In this document: positions 1-12,080 of the stretch, in pieces
Numbering within the stretch: position 1 is the stretch's first letter
Layout of the letters: each line of letters begins with the position of its first letter
NCBI RefSeq assembly: GCF_030345795.1
Contig: NZ_JAUALB010000001.1
Coordinates: 4,084,001 to 4,148,000, forward strand
Source: Micromonospora sp. WMMA1363
Lineage (GTDB): Bacteria; Actinomycetota; Actinomycetes; Mycobacteriales; Micromonosporaceae
Direction: 5' to 3'
Length of the DNA: 64,000 bases
Position numbers and translations under genes: made by a program
The notes under the pieces: model-generated
Told to the model about the DNA's origin: nothing
What the model saw: the letters and a program-made list of their open reading frames with translations, nothing else
The model's database searches: none

Positions 1-340
1 CCAGCCCGGAGCAGCAGAGCGCGATGCCGCCGACGATCCACGTGATGATGCGGGCGACGTTCTTCCCCCGGTTGTTCAGCAACGCGAGAACAACCAGCCC
101 GATCGCGAAGAGCAGGCTGACCACGCTGCCCGCGAGGACCCCGAACACGATGAAACCCTCGGTGCCCTCGGCATCGGTGCCGGCATACGCGTCGCGGAAG
201 ACGTCCCGGTACGTGTTGATGGTGGTCAGCCCGATGATCAGGCTGATCACGGAGAGAACAGCGTAGGAGATGAGCAGATAGCTGGAAATCGTCACGACGG
301 CGGGGCGTACCCGCGCCGGTCCCTGCTGGGGGTCGACCAC
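1..340 (-). CDS. Small membrane protein, 3' end missing
   Basis: Partial gene; the coding strand runs off the left edge. The GTG start at 340 follows an AAGGAG-type ribosome site at 343-350. The visible 113 residues start VVDPQQGPARVRPAVV and hold one hydrophobic helix, a soluble loop with TYRDVFRDAYAG, a second helix, the basic turn NNRGKNVARI and a third helix. The NVARI turn followed by a hydrophobic helix and a Cys is also present in the next gene (495-1397), so the two look like tandem paralogues. No function is recognised; a role in the membrane is inferred from hydrophobicity only. Confidence 0.75.
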   Translation of the reverse strand, partial: MVDPQQGPARVRPAVVTISSYLLISYAVLSVISLIIGLTTINTYRDVFRDAYAGTDAEGTEGFIVFGVLAGSVVSLLFAIGLVVLALLNNRGKNVARIITWIVGGIALCCSGL

Positions 341-494
341 GATTCTCCTTCCCTAGATCGCGCGCACACCGTACCGAGTACGGACCAACGTGGCGGGACG
401 GCGCGACGGTCGATGTCGTCAGTAGCCGCGCCACGCGGCTACGGGCAGGCTACCTGCGGTACGCCGCACGGCTGGCTGCCACGACCGGCTCGGG

Positions 495-1397
495 TCAGCG
501 ATCGTCAGACGAGGAGCCGGGGACGTCGGGTCGGCGGACCTCCGTGTCTACGCCGGATGGGCTCCCCGGGTCTACTACCTGCGCGCCGGACGGGGCGTGC
601 GCGGAGGGGTCGGGACAGCTCAGGTATCCGGGTGGGACCGTGAAGTAACCGGGCGGCTGGTAGCCCGGCGGGACGTAACCGGGTGGGGCGTAGTCGGGCG
701 GGGCGTAGGCGGGCGGGACCGGTTCTGCTGCGAGGTACGGCGCGGGGATGGTGGAAAGCGGCGGCGGCACGGGCCGGGCGGCCACGAACCAGCGGTGCGC
801 CGGCGGCAGCACCAGCAGCAGCACCACCGCGGCGGTCAGTAGGAACACAAGCAGCGCCCCGAGCACGCCCAGCGGGAAGAACACGGCGTCGAACGGATCG
901 GTCGTGCCGTACAGGGCATCGAGGAACGCGCTGTCCTCCCAGAACTCCGCCGGCGGATCACCATCGTCGGGATACGCCTCGTCGAAGCCTGCTCCCGCGA
1001 GCAGCATCGGGAGGAAAACCACCCCGAGGCACCCCTGCCCCAGGCACACCAGTAGTTGCAGGCCGGCGCCCACGAAGACCAGGATCCGGGCGACGTTCCC
1101 GCCCCGGTGCACCGGCCGCGCGGTCGCGGCATACCAGACCGCCAGCAGCAGGACCGGCACACTGATGAAGAGCGCTCCGGTGACGTTGCCCCACCGCTCG
1201 GCGCTCACCTCGCCCGGGTCGACGTCGGGAACCGCCCGCACCGCGCGGTCGATGTGGCCGTCCCACTGGACGGCCTGCACGATCACGAGCGCGACGAGGC
1301 CGAGTAGAACCAGCACGGAGGCGAGCTGCAGCCAGACGGCGACGGTGACGGTGCGCGGCCGAGGCGGTCGCGCCGGGACGTCGGTGGGGGCGGTCAT
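495..1397 (-). CDS. Membrane protein with C-terminal PPGY repeats
   Basis: About 300 residues with four hydrophobic segments: near residues 22-44, 75-95, 105-135 and 180-205. The tail has tandem Pro/Gly/Tyr repeats of the type YAPPGY-VPPGY-QPPGY, followed by a short acidic end. Such P-x-x-P-G-Y tails are common on actinobacterial membrane proteins and are usually cytoplasmic or surface-exposed low-complexity regions. ATG at 1397 is preferred; a TTG at 1406 would add three residues, and neither has a clear ribosome site. The segment GGNVARILVFVGAGLQLLVC matches the equivalent part of the truncated upstream gene, which suggests gene duplication. Function unknown. Confidence 0.75.
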   Translation of the reverse strand: MTAPTDVPARPPRPRTVTVAVWLQLASVLVLLGLVALVIVQAVQWDGHIDRAVRAVPDVDPGEVSAERWGNVTGALFISVPVLLLAVWYAATARPVHRGGNVARILVFVGAGLQLLVCLGQGCLGVVFLPMLLAGAGFDEAYPDDGDPPAEFWEDSAFLDALYGTTDPFDAVFFPLGVLGALLVFLLTAAVVLLLVLPPAHRWFVAARPVPPPLSTIPAPYLAAEPVPPAYAPPDYAPPGYVPPGYQPPGYFTVPPGYLSCPDPSAHAPSGAQVVDPGSPSGVDTEVRRPDVPGSSSDDR

Positions 1398-1924
1398 GGC
1401 TCGCAACGTACGGGTCGGCCGGGCGTATCGGCAGAGCCGTTCGGCCGGCTCGTACCGGCCAGTTGATCAAGATTTGCCGAGTCGGTCCCGGTGTACTCGC
1501 GCACCCTCGTGCGGGCCATGTTTCAGCCGGTGAACGTGGCGACGTCGGCCGGGTCGCGGCGCCGCCCAGGCCGCCCGGCCGACCACCGGGTCCAGCCGGT
1601 CTGGCCGCGTACACCCAGTCCGCCGGGCGGCCGGCAGCTGGTCGAGCTGCCCGCGTTCCTCCTCCGGGTGGTCGGCCAGCGCGGCCTCGACCCGCTGGTA
1701 CGCCTCGATCACCGGCAGCAGCGCGCCGAGGTCCCCATCAGCCCAACGCCACGATCTCGGCACGGCGCAGCTCCGCAAGGGCCGCGGCGAGCTGACGCCC
1801 GGTCTTCCTCCCGATCCGCGACACGCCCCTGTCCTACCCGACCGATACGCGCCCACCCTGTTGATCATGAGGTTGACGAAGATCCCTCGACCGCCGCCAA
1901 ACTCATGATCGACACGGGCTGCGG
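1398..1924. other. Gene-poor gap with possible decayed minus-strand ORF
   Basis: About 530 bases with no convincing gene. On the minus strand, a coding-like stretch (RIGRKTGRQLAAALAELRRA, about 1750-1830) hits a stop and continues in another frame as DLGALLPVIEAYQRVEAALA (about 1675-1750), then ADWVYAAR in a third. This is what a frameshifted relic would look like, but GC-rich shadow frames can mimic it. The gap also holds GTTGATCA-type motifs at about 1462 and in the inverted repeat at 1860-1913. Confidence 0.35.
1860..1913. repeat. Imperfect inverted repeat GTTGATCATGAGGTTG
   Basis: Arms at 1860-1875 and 1898-1913 are complementary at 14 of 16 positions, separated by 22 bases. The pair lies just past the clpB stop and could form the clpB terminator hairpin. 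A related GTTGATCAAGATTTG motif occurs at about 1462. From memory, GTTGATCA-type intergenic motifs recur in Micromonosporaceae; that needs a genome count. Confidence 0.5.
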
Positions 1925-4516
<2,592 letters not shown>

Positions 4517-4563
4517 GGGCTCCCCCGGGGTCGGCGTGTCCACTAGCAAGGACACTCCCAGAG

Positions 4564-4582
4564 TTGAGCCTATTCCGCTCAA
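4564..4582 (-). promoter_or_regulatory. HAIR operator (HspR site) of clpB
   Basis: TTGAG (4564-4568), nine bases, then CTCAA (4578-4582), matching the core of the HAIR consensus CTTGAGT-N7-ACTCAAG bound by HspR. It lies 48 bases upstream of the clpB start, in the place expected for repression of clpB. The outer T/A of the consensus are not both kept. Confidence 0.85.
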
Positions 4583-4701
4583 CTTCAGGAACGTGATCTG
4601 GATCACTATCGACCGGTATACCGGCAACGACACCGGGAGCCCCCCGGGAGGGGCCGCCCTGCCGAGGTGCCCCAACTGCGGGTATGGGTAGCCTTGCCCA
4701 G

Positions 4702-5202
4702 GTGCGAGTACGTGTCGAACAGACCTCCCTACCGGGGATCGGTGTACGTCACGATCTGGTGACGGAATCCGGCCGCCGACTGGGGGTGGTCTCCCACCGC
4801 AGCGGCCGTCGTGACCTGGTCCTCTTCGACCCCGACGATCCCGACTCGTGCCAGGCCGACATTCCGCTGACCGACGACGAGGCGGAGGCACTCGCGGACA
4901 TCCTCGGCGCCTCGCTGGTGCTCGGCCAGCTGTCCGGCCTGCGGGAGCAGGCCGCCGGTCTGCTCACCGAGCAGATCGCCATCCCGGCCGGCTCGTCGTA
5001 CGTGGGCCGCAGGCTCGGCGACACCAAGGCGCGTACCCGCACGGGAGCCTCGATCGTGGCGGTGCTGCGTGACGGCGACGTGATTGCCTCTCCGGACCCC
5101 TCGTTCCGCTTCGCGGCCGGTGACGTGGTGGTGGTGGTCGGGACCCGGGCGGGTCTCGACGGCGTGACCGCCATCTTCGCCGACGGTGACCCGGACGGCT
5201 GA
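4702..5202 (+). CDS. khtT: Cation/proton antiporter regulatory subunit (KhtT-like, TrkA-C domain)
   Basis: About 166 aa. The N-terminal half has the KhtT-type pattern (LPGIGVRHDLVTESGRRLGV, then SGRRDLVLFD). The C-terminal half is a TrkA-C/RCK-C domain with SYVGRRLGDTKARTRTGASI and the FRFAAGDVVVVVG strand-turn. In the family this soluble protein binds a nucleotide ligand and gates the partner antiporter. The partner follows 5 bases downstream (5208), so the pair is an operon. GTG 4702 is preferred because TAGCCT at 4689-4694 makes a -10 box with leaderless spacing; ATG 4684 is the alternative. The gene diverges from clpB, sharing the intergenic DNA that holds the HAIR site. Confidence 0.85.
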   Translation: MRVRVEQTSLPGIGVRHDLVTESGRRLGVVSHRSGRRDLVLFDPDDPDSCQADIPLTDDEAEALADILGASLVLGQLSGLREQAAGLLTEQIAIPAGSSYVGRRLGDTKARTRTGASIVAVLRDGDVIASPDPSFRFAAGDVVVVVGTRAGLDGVTAIFADGDPDG

Positions 5203-5207
5203 GGCGG

Positions 5208-6413
5208 ATGCACGAGACCACGTCGCTACTCATCGAGGTCGGCGCGCTGCTGTTCCTGCTCGGCCTACTCGGCCGGCTCAGCCGCCGGATCGGCCTCTCC
5301 CCGATCCCCCTCTATCTTCTCGCCGGCCTGGCCTTCGGGCACGGCGGCGTGTTCGAGTTCAAGGCCAGCGAGGAGTTCTTCGCGGTCGGCGCGGAGATCG
5401 GCGTGATCCTGCTGCTGGTCATGCTCGGCCTCGAGTACTCGGCCAACGAACTGATCGGCAACCTACGGGCGGCGGCTCCGGCCGGCCTCATCGACGGGGT
5501 GCTGAACGCGCTGCCGGGCGCCGCCTTCGCGCTGCTGCTGGGCTGGGACTGGGTGGCTGCGGTCGTCCTCGCCGGGATCACCTGGATCTCCTCGTCCGGT
5601 GTCATCGCCAAGGTGCTCGCCGACCTGGGCCGGCTCGGTAACCGGGAGACCCCGGTGGTGCTGTCCGTGCTGGTCATCGAGGACCTGGCGATGGCCTTCT
5701 ACCTACCGCTGCTCACTGCCGTGCTGGCCGGCACGGGTCTGATCGGCGGCGGGATCTCGCTTGCCATCGCGGTAACCACCGTGCTGATCGTGCTGGTGGT
5801 GGCGATCCGGTACGGCCGGCTCATCTCGTCGGTGATGTCGGCGGGCGACCCGGAGGCGCTGCTACTCGGCGTGCTCGGCCTGACCCTGCTGGTCGCCGGC
5901 GTGGCCGCGAAGCTCCAGGTGTCCGCAGCCGTCGGCGCGTTCCTGGTCGGCATCGCGATATCCGGGCCGGTGGCGCACCACGCGACGGAGCTGCTCACGC
6001 CGCTGCGCGACCTGTTCGCGGCGGTGTTCTTCCTCTTCTTCGGGCTGGTCACCGACCCCCGGGACATTCCGCCGGTGCTGCTGCCTGCGCTCGGGCTGGC
6101 AGCGGTGACGATGGGGACGAAGACGCTCACCGGATATTTCGCCGCCCGGCGGGCCGGTATCGCCGAGCCCGGCCGTTGGCGGGCCGGCCTCGCCCTCGTG
6201 CCGCGCGGGGAGTTCTCCATCGTCATCGCCGGGCTCGCGGTGGCCTCCGGCGGCGTCGAGCCGCGGTTGGCGGCGCTGGCGACGGCATACGTATTGATCA
6301 CGGTAGTCACCGGGCCGATGCTGGCGCGGGTGCCCGACCTCGACTGGTTCAAGGGCTGGCTGCGGCGCCGGGCGGCGGCGCAGCGGGCCCAGCCGGCACC
6401 CGTCCCCGACTGA
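5208..6413 (+). CDS. khtU: Monovalent cation/proton antiporter, CPA2 family (KhtU/KefB-like)
   Basis: 401-aa integral membrane protein with about 12 hydrophobic segments typical of the Na_H_Exchanger fold (LYLLAGLAFGHGG, GVILLLVMLGLEYS, AAVGAFLVGIAISGP, LFAAVFFLFFGLVTD, LVPRGEFSIVIAGLA). It starts with MHETTSLLIEVG and has a short charged C-terminal tail without an RCK domain. The separate KhtT-like subunit upstream supplies that regulatory domain. Predicted role: K+ (or other monovalent cation) efflux in exchange for protons. Placement beside heat-shock genes may be incidental. Substrate is inferred from family, not read from residues. Confidence 0.88.
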   Translation: MHETTSLLIEVGALLFLLGLLGRLSRRIGLSPIPLYLLAGLAFGHGGVFEFKASEEFFAVGAEIGVILLLVMLGLEYSANELIGNLRAAAPAGLIDGVLNALPGAAFALLLGWDWVAAVVLAGITWISSSGVIAKVLADLGRLGNRETPVVLSVLVIEDLAMAFYLPLLTAVLAGTGLIGGGISLAIAVTTVLIVLVVAIRYGRLISSVMSAGDPEALLLGVLGLTLLVAGVAAKLQVSAAVGAFLVGIAISGPVAHHATELLTPLRDLFAAVFFLFFGLVTDPRDIPPVLLPALGLAAVTMGTKTLTGYFAARRAGIAEPGRWRAGLALVPRGEFSIVIAGLAVASGGVEPRLAALATAYVLITVVTGPMLARVPDLDWFKGWLRRRAAAQRAQPAPVPD

Positions 6414-6603
6414 CGGTCGGGGGCCATCGCTGGCCAACCCACCTGCACGTCCACGCTCAGCCAGGACGGTCAGCCAGGCCAAGCGGTTGCCGAATTGCTC
6501 CCGCGGGGTCTACCGCTGGTGGCACTCGCGGGTTACCGTTTCGCCCCAGCAGCGATGGGTCCGCGGGTGCACGTCGCCCGCGCAAGAAGCGGAAGGTTGG
6601 CCG

Positions 6604-7035
6604 GTGAGCGTGCAGGAGTCGACGTTCCACGGCTTCGTCAACCCGGTCGACCCGTCGCCGGCGGAACTGCGGTCGTGGGCCTACCAGCCGGATTCTGTGC
6701 CACTGACCTCCATGCCGCCGGACTGGGACCTGCTGGTCTCCGGTGACCGGCTGGTGCTGACCCTCTTCGACCTGGCCACGGATCCGGCCTGCCCGGCCCG
6801 CCGCTTTGCGCTGCACTGCCTCTACATCTACGCCGCGGACGGGATCCGGACGAACTTCCGGGCTCATCCGAAGCGGCGATTCCGCAAGCTGGTGGAGCAG
6901 GCCGAGCGGGACGGCGACGAACTGATGCGGACGTGGGCGCACAACAGCCGGGTGCTGCTGGCCCGGCCAGACCTGTTCGTCTACCGCGACTGGTGCGAAG
7001 GCGGCTTGGTCCGGGGCAACCACCGCCTCGCCTGA
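6604..7035 (+). CDS. Conserved hypothetical protein, 143 aa
   Basis: Soluble, mixed composition, with aromatic and basic patches (WAYQPDSVPLTSMPPDWDLL, then KRRFRKLVEQAERDGDELM and LFVYRDWCEGG). No signal peptide or membrane segment. GTG 6604 follows a GGAAGG ribosome site at about 6590-6595; the codon pattern is that of a real gene and no other frame competes. I do not recognise the family. It stands alone between the antiporter and the convergent heat-shock operon. Confidence 0.7.
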   Translation: MSVQESTFHGFVNPVDPSPAELRSWAYQPDSVPLTSMPPDWDLLVSGDRLVLTLFDLATDPACPARRFALHCLYIYAADGIRTNFRAHPKRRFRKLVEQAERDGDELMRTWAHNSRVLLARPDLFVYRDWCEGGLVRGNHRLA

Positions 7036-7150
7036 GCGGCGAGGCGGTGGCCGTCTGATGCCCGATGCCAGTAACGGCTACTTCCTGGCATCCTCCGGGT
7101 ACGGTCGCGGCCCCGTGGGTCCCGGCCCGTACGCAGTTGACGCTGATCGG

Positions 7151-7348
7151 TCAACGCGCCTGTCGGTCGCTGCTCTCGCGACGCCCCTCGTCGATGCCGT
7201 GATCGGCCGAGTCGGCGAACCGCCCTTCGCGGATCTTGTCGCGGAACTTTCCGTGGGTGACCCGGTCGAATCTCTCCCTGACGTTCTCGGCCACCTGTTC
7301 GAGCCGTTCCTCGGTCTGTTCGGCCACCTTCTTCGCCGATTCCGCCAT
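7151..7348 (-). CDS. Small helical charged protein, 65 aa
   Basis: ATG at 7348 follows GAGGGGAG (ribosome site). The first 45 residues form a continuous amphipathic heptad-like helix rich in Glu, Lys and Arg (KKVAEQTEERLEQVAENVRE), then a polar tail. It resembles the small stress-type or antitoxin-like helical proteins of actinobacteria, but no family motif is decisive. It lies just after hspR, and a TTGAG-N10-CTCAA dyad sits 33 bases upstream (7381-7400). It may therefore be heat-shock linked; this is inference. Confidence 0.6.
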   Translation of the reverse strand: MAESAKKVAEQTEERLEQVAENVRERFDRVTHGKFRDKIREGRFADSADHGIDEGRRESSDRQAR

Positions 7349-7380
7349 GCGCTCCCCCTCGCCATGCCGGTAGGTCTGAA

Positions 7381-7400
7381 TTGAGCTGAGAAGACCTCAA
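7381..7400 (-). promoter_or_regulatory. HAIR-like dyad with 10-bp spacer
   Basis: TTGAG at 7381-7385 and CTCAA at 7396-7400 with a 10-base spacer, one base longer than the HAIR core at dnaK and clpB; the arms extend to ATTGAG/CTCAAT. It lies upstream of the 65-aa gene. It may be a weak HspR site or a chance dyad. Confidence 0.4.
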
Positions 7401-7419
7401 TCGCCAGCCTAGTCAGGGC

Positions 7420-7451
7420 GGCCCGTTCCCGCCGGAAAACGGGGACGGCCC
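7420..7451 (-). terminator. Imperfect hairpin after hspR
   Basis: Arms 7420-7431 and 7440-7451 pair with two mismatches around an 8-base loop, 21 bases past the hspR stop. Likely the end of the dnaK operon transcript. There is no strong U-run, as usual in GC-rich actinobacteria. Confidence 0.4.
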
Positions 7452-7472
7452 GGGCCGCACGCCGTGATCGTC

Positions 7473-7913
7473 TCAGCGCTCGGGGTTTCGGCGGGGGCGC
7501 CAGACCACCAGCGCGGTGGAGGTGCGGTTGGCCGGCACCAGGTCGCTGCCCGGGAAGCGGGCCAGCGACTCCAACTCGGCGATCCGGCGATACGCGGCAT
7601 CCAGCTCCTCCTCCAACCGCGCCACCCGCTGCTGCGCCTGCTCCAGCAGTCGCTCCAGGCCGATGATTCGCTTCACGCCCGCCAGGTTGATCCCGTCGTC
7701 CTGGCTGAGCCGCTGCACCTCACGCAGCAGCACCACGTCCCGGACGCTGTACCGGCGACCCCCGCCGGCCGCCCGGCCCGGCTGTACCAAGCCGAGCCGG
7801 TCGTACTGGCGAAGCGTCTGCGGGTGCATCCCCGCCATCCGTGCCGCCACCGAGATCATCAGCACCTTGGCCTCGTAGGCAGGGTCATCCGCACCGATGA
7901 ATCTGTCCGACAT
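7473..7913 (-). CDS. hspR: Heat-shock repressor HspR (MerR family)
   Basis: 146 aa. The winged-helix domain starts at about residue 18 with the HspR signature MISVAARMAGMHPQTLRQYD, then RLGLVQPGR and RYSVRDVVLLREVQRLSQ. A coiled coil follows at about 90-125 (LLEQAQQRVARLEEEL), and the C-terminal tail is short and basic. In actinobacteria HspR represses dnaK and clpB by binding HAIR sites, with DnaK acting as co-repressor. Both target promoters in this window carry HAIR, which supports the call. ATG at 7913 follows GGAGGTGATC. It is the last gene of dnaK-grpE-dnaJ-hspR, 48 bases after dnaJ, giving autoregulation through the dnaK promoter. Confidence 0.95.
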   Translation of the reverse strand: MSDRFIGADDPAYEAKVLMISVAARMAGMHPQTLRQYDRLGLVQPGRAAGGGRRYSVRDVVLLREVQRLSQDDGINLAGVKRIIGLERLLEQAQQRVARLEEELDAAYRRIAELESLARFPGSDLVPANRTSTALVVWRPRRNPER

Positions 7914-7961
7914 CCCCGATCACCTCCGCCTGTACCGCACCCGAGCCACCGAAAACACCGG

Positions 7962-9119
7962 TCAACTGACTCGACGCACCCGCGCGTCGAGATGTTCCCG
8001 AGCGGCCGGCGAGCTCTGGGCGGCGAAGGTCTCCAACGCCGCCCGCGCCTCCTCCGACAGCGCCGCCGGAACCACCAGGTCGAGGGTGACCAGCAGGTCC
8101 CCGGCCCGACCGTCCTTGCGGGCCACCCCCTTGCCCCGCGCGCGTAGGACCCGTCCGCTGGGCGTCCCGGGCGGCACCCGCAGGGTCACCGCGCCGTCGA
8201 ACGTGGGTACCCGCAGATCGGTGCCGAGCACGGCCTCGGCGAAGGTGATCGGCACGGTCAGGGTGAGATCGTCGCCGGTCCGCCCGAACAGGTCGTCCGG
8301 GCGGACCTTGACGTGAACGAAGAGGTCGCCCGCCGGGCCGCCACGCTCGCCGGGCTCACCCCGCCCGGCGAGCCGGATTCGCTGGCCGTCGGCCACCCCG
8401 GCGGGGAACCGGACGTTGAGCGTCCGGGTCTTGGTCACCCCGCCTGTGCCCTGACACTCCGGGCACTTCTCGTCGACCAGCGTGCCGACGCCCTGACAGC
8501 TGCGACACGGCTCGGAGAAGCTGAACGACCCCTGGTTGCGGGTGGTCACGCCGGCACCGTGGCAGACCGGGCAGGCGCGAGGCTGGGTGCCGGGCTTCGC
8601 GCCGCTGCCGTGGCAGGTGTCGCACACCCCGGGGGCACGTAGCGTCAGCGGGAGGGTCACCCCGCGCACGGCGTCGTCGAAGTCGAGGGCGACCTCGGCC
8701 TCGATGTCCCGCCCACGAGCCGGGCCCCGGGGTGCGGCACCGCCACTGCCCGAAAAGATCGAACTGAACAGGTCCTGGAAGCCGGCACCGCCGAAGCGCT
8801 GGTCGCCACCCGCCGTGCCGCCGAACAGGTCGGAGACGTCGAACGGCTGGCCGCCGCGGGCGTTACGGCGGAATGCCCCCGAGCCGAACAGCGAGCGCAT
8901 CTCGTCGTACTCCCGGCGCCTGGCCTCGTCACCGAGCACCGAATACGCCTCGGATACCGCCTTGAACCGCTCCTCGGCCTTCGGGTCGCCCGCGTTGTGA
9001 TCCGGATGCGACTCGCGCGCCAGCTTCCGGTACGCCTTCTTGATCTCGTCAGCGGAGGCGGCCTTCTGCACGCCCAGGACGGCGTAGTAGTCCTTCTCGA
9101 TCCAGTCCTTGGAACTCAC
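7962..9119 (-). CDS. dnaJ: Co-chaperone DnaJ
   Basis: 385-aa type I Hsp40. The J domain (residues 9-75) contains HPD in SHPDHNAGDP. A Gly/Phe-rich linker (about 75-140) has FGGTAGG and FGGAGF. The zinc domain has four CxxCxGxG-type repeats (CDTCHGSG, CPVCHGAG, CRSCQGVG, CPECQGTG). The C-terminal substrate-binding domains follow. It delivers unfolded clients to DnaK and stimulates its ATPase. GTG at 9119 begins MSSKDWIEKDYYAVLGV. The gene is separated from grpE by 83 bases that hold a strong hairpin (9146-9180), which may tune its level relative to DnaK. Confidence 0.97.
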   Translation of the reverse strand: MSSKDWIEKDYYAVLGVQKAASADEIKKAYRKLARESHPDHNAGDPKAEERFKAVSEAYSVLGDEARRREYDEMRSLFGSGAFRRNARGGQPFDVSDLFGGTAGGDQRFGGAGFQDLFSSIFSGSGGAAPRGPARGRDIEAEVALDFDDAVRGVTLPLTLRAPGVCDTCHGSGAKPGTQPRACPVCHGAGVTTRNQGSFSFSEPCRSCQGVGTLVDEKCPECQGTGGVTKTRTLNVRFPAGVADGQRIRLAGRGEPGERGGPAGDLFVHVKVRPDDLFGRTGDDLTLTVPITFAEAVLGTDLRVPTFDGAVTLRVPPGTPSGRVLRARGKGVARKDGRAGDLLVTLDLVVPAALSEEARAALETFAAQSSPAAREHLDARVRRVS

Positions 9120-9145
9120 CGGTCCGCCCTCTTCCCACCGAACGG

Positions 9146-9180
9146 TCGTCCCGCCCGCCCGGTGCGGGCGGACGGGACGA
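9146..9180 (-). terminator. Hairpin between grpE and dnaJ
   Basis: Arms 9146-9160 and 9166-9180 give a 15-bp stem with a 5-base loop. The single C/A mismatch in DNA becomes a G-U pair in the minus-strand RNA, so the transcript stem is complete. It sits inside the dnaK operon and is more likely an attenuator or processing hairpin than a full terminator. Confidence 0.5.
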
Positions 9181-9202
9181 TCCGATCATCGTGTCGTACC
9201 AC

Positions 9203-9955
9203 TTACTCGGGGTCGGCGACCGCGACCAGCGCCGGCCGCAGCAACCGCTCGCCGATCTGGTAGCCCCGTCGCATCACCTGCACACAGGTCGGCTCGGTGA
9301 CGTCGGCCGAGGTCTGGTGCGCCACCGCCTCGTGCCGGGTCGGGTCGAACGGGTCGCCCTTCTCACCGAACGGGGTCAACCCGAACTTGCCGAGCGCGGC
9401 GGTGAGCTGCTCGGCCACCGAGCCGAACGGACCGACCAGGTCGCCGTGCTCGCGAGCCCGGTCCAGGTCGTCGAGGATCGGCAGCAGCGCGGCGAGCACC
9501 GCGCCGGTCGCCTGCTCGGTGACCAGACCTCGGTCCCGGTCGACCCGCTTGCGGTAGTTGGCGTACTCCGCCGACACCCGCTGTAGATCCCGGGTCCGCT
9601 CGTCGAGTTCGGTGCGCAACGCCTCCAGTTCGGCGCCGAGCGAGGTCGCGGCGGCGGCGTCGACGGGTTCGGCCGGGGCATCCACCACCGGCGGGCCGGC
9701 CGGAATGCCGTCGTCCCCCGCGGCGGTCTCGACCTGGATCTCGTCGACCACCACCTCGGCCTCCTCGACCAGTCCCTCCGCCGGGACGTCCGACCCGGCG
9801 TCGGCGGCGGCCCCGTCGGACCCCGCAGTATCAATGATCTTGCGGTTGTTACGGATGACGACCCGCGACTCCGCACCGGCCTCGCCGGGGGAAGCGGAGC
9901 CACCCGGCGCCGCCCCGGTGCTGCCCGGGCCGGCGGCTCGTGGCTTCTCCGTCAT
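9203..9955 (-). CDS. grpE: Nucleotide exchange factor GrpE
   Basis: 250 aa, long for GrpE because of an acidic, low-complexity N-terminal extension (about residues 1-110) found in many actinobacteria. The conserved core holds the long dimerising helix (LEALRTELDERTRDLQRVSA) with the family motif EYANYRKRVDRD at about 140-150. The beta domain follows, with GLTPFGEKGDPFDPTRHEAV and a final GYQIGERLLRPALVAVAD. It drives ADP release from DnaK. Second gene of the operon, 47 bases after dnaK. Confidence 0.96.
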   Translation of the reverse strand: MTEKPRAAGPGSTGAAPGGSASPGEAGAESRVVIRNNRKIIDTAGSDGAAADAGSDVPAEGLVEEAEVVVDEIQVETAAGDDGIPAGPPVVDAPAEPVDAAAATSLGAELEALRTELDERTRDLQRVSAEYANYRKRVDRDRGLVTEQATGAVLAALLPILDDLDRAREHGDLVGPFGSVAEQLTAALGKFGLTPFGEKGDPFDPTRHEAVAHQTSADVTEPTCVQVMRRGYQIGERLLRPALVAVADPE

Positions 9956-10002
9956 TCGGTTACCTCATCCCTGTGCGTGGAGTGCGTGTCCGAGGAGGGC
10001 TG

Positions 10003-11883
<1,881 letters not shown>

Positions 11884-11949
11884 CTTCGCTTCCTCGCTTC
11901 GTTCGGTTGAGCAGGTGACGGGCACCGCCCGCGGCGCACCCACCACAAG

Positions 11950-11995
11950 TTGAGTGAACTGGACTCAATAGTGCCACGCCTTCGCCAAACGTCAA
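11950..11995 (-). promoter_or_regulatory. dnaK promoter with overlapping HAIR operator
   Basis: On the minus strand a -35 TTGACG (11990-11995), 16-base spacer and -10 CACTAT (11968-11973) precede dnaK. TTGAG (11950-11954), nine bases, CTCAA (11964-11968) form a near-consensus HAIR, including the flanking T and A, overlapping the start-site side of the -10. HspR bound there would block initiation. Confidence 0.85.
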
Positions 11996-12080
11996 GTGAG
12001 GTTGAGCCGACCCGACGCAACCCACCTCGGTTATTACCGTCTGGTTGTCTTCCCATGCATCGGTCGGGCACGCTTTAGCG

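Noticed and set aside
4517..4891. N-terminal extension of ClpB by about 125 residues
   Set aside because: The extra part is Arg/Pro/Gly-rich shadow sequence crossing the HAIR operator and the divergent khtT promoter; MNTERL at 4516 is the family start.
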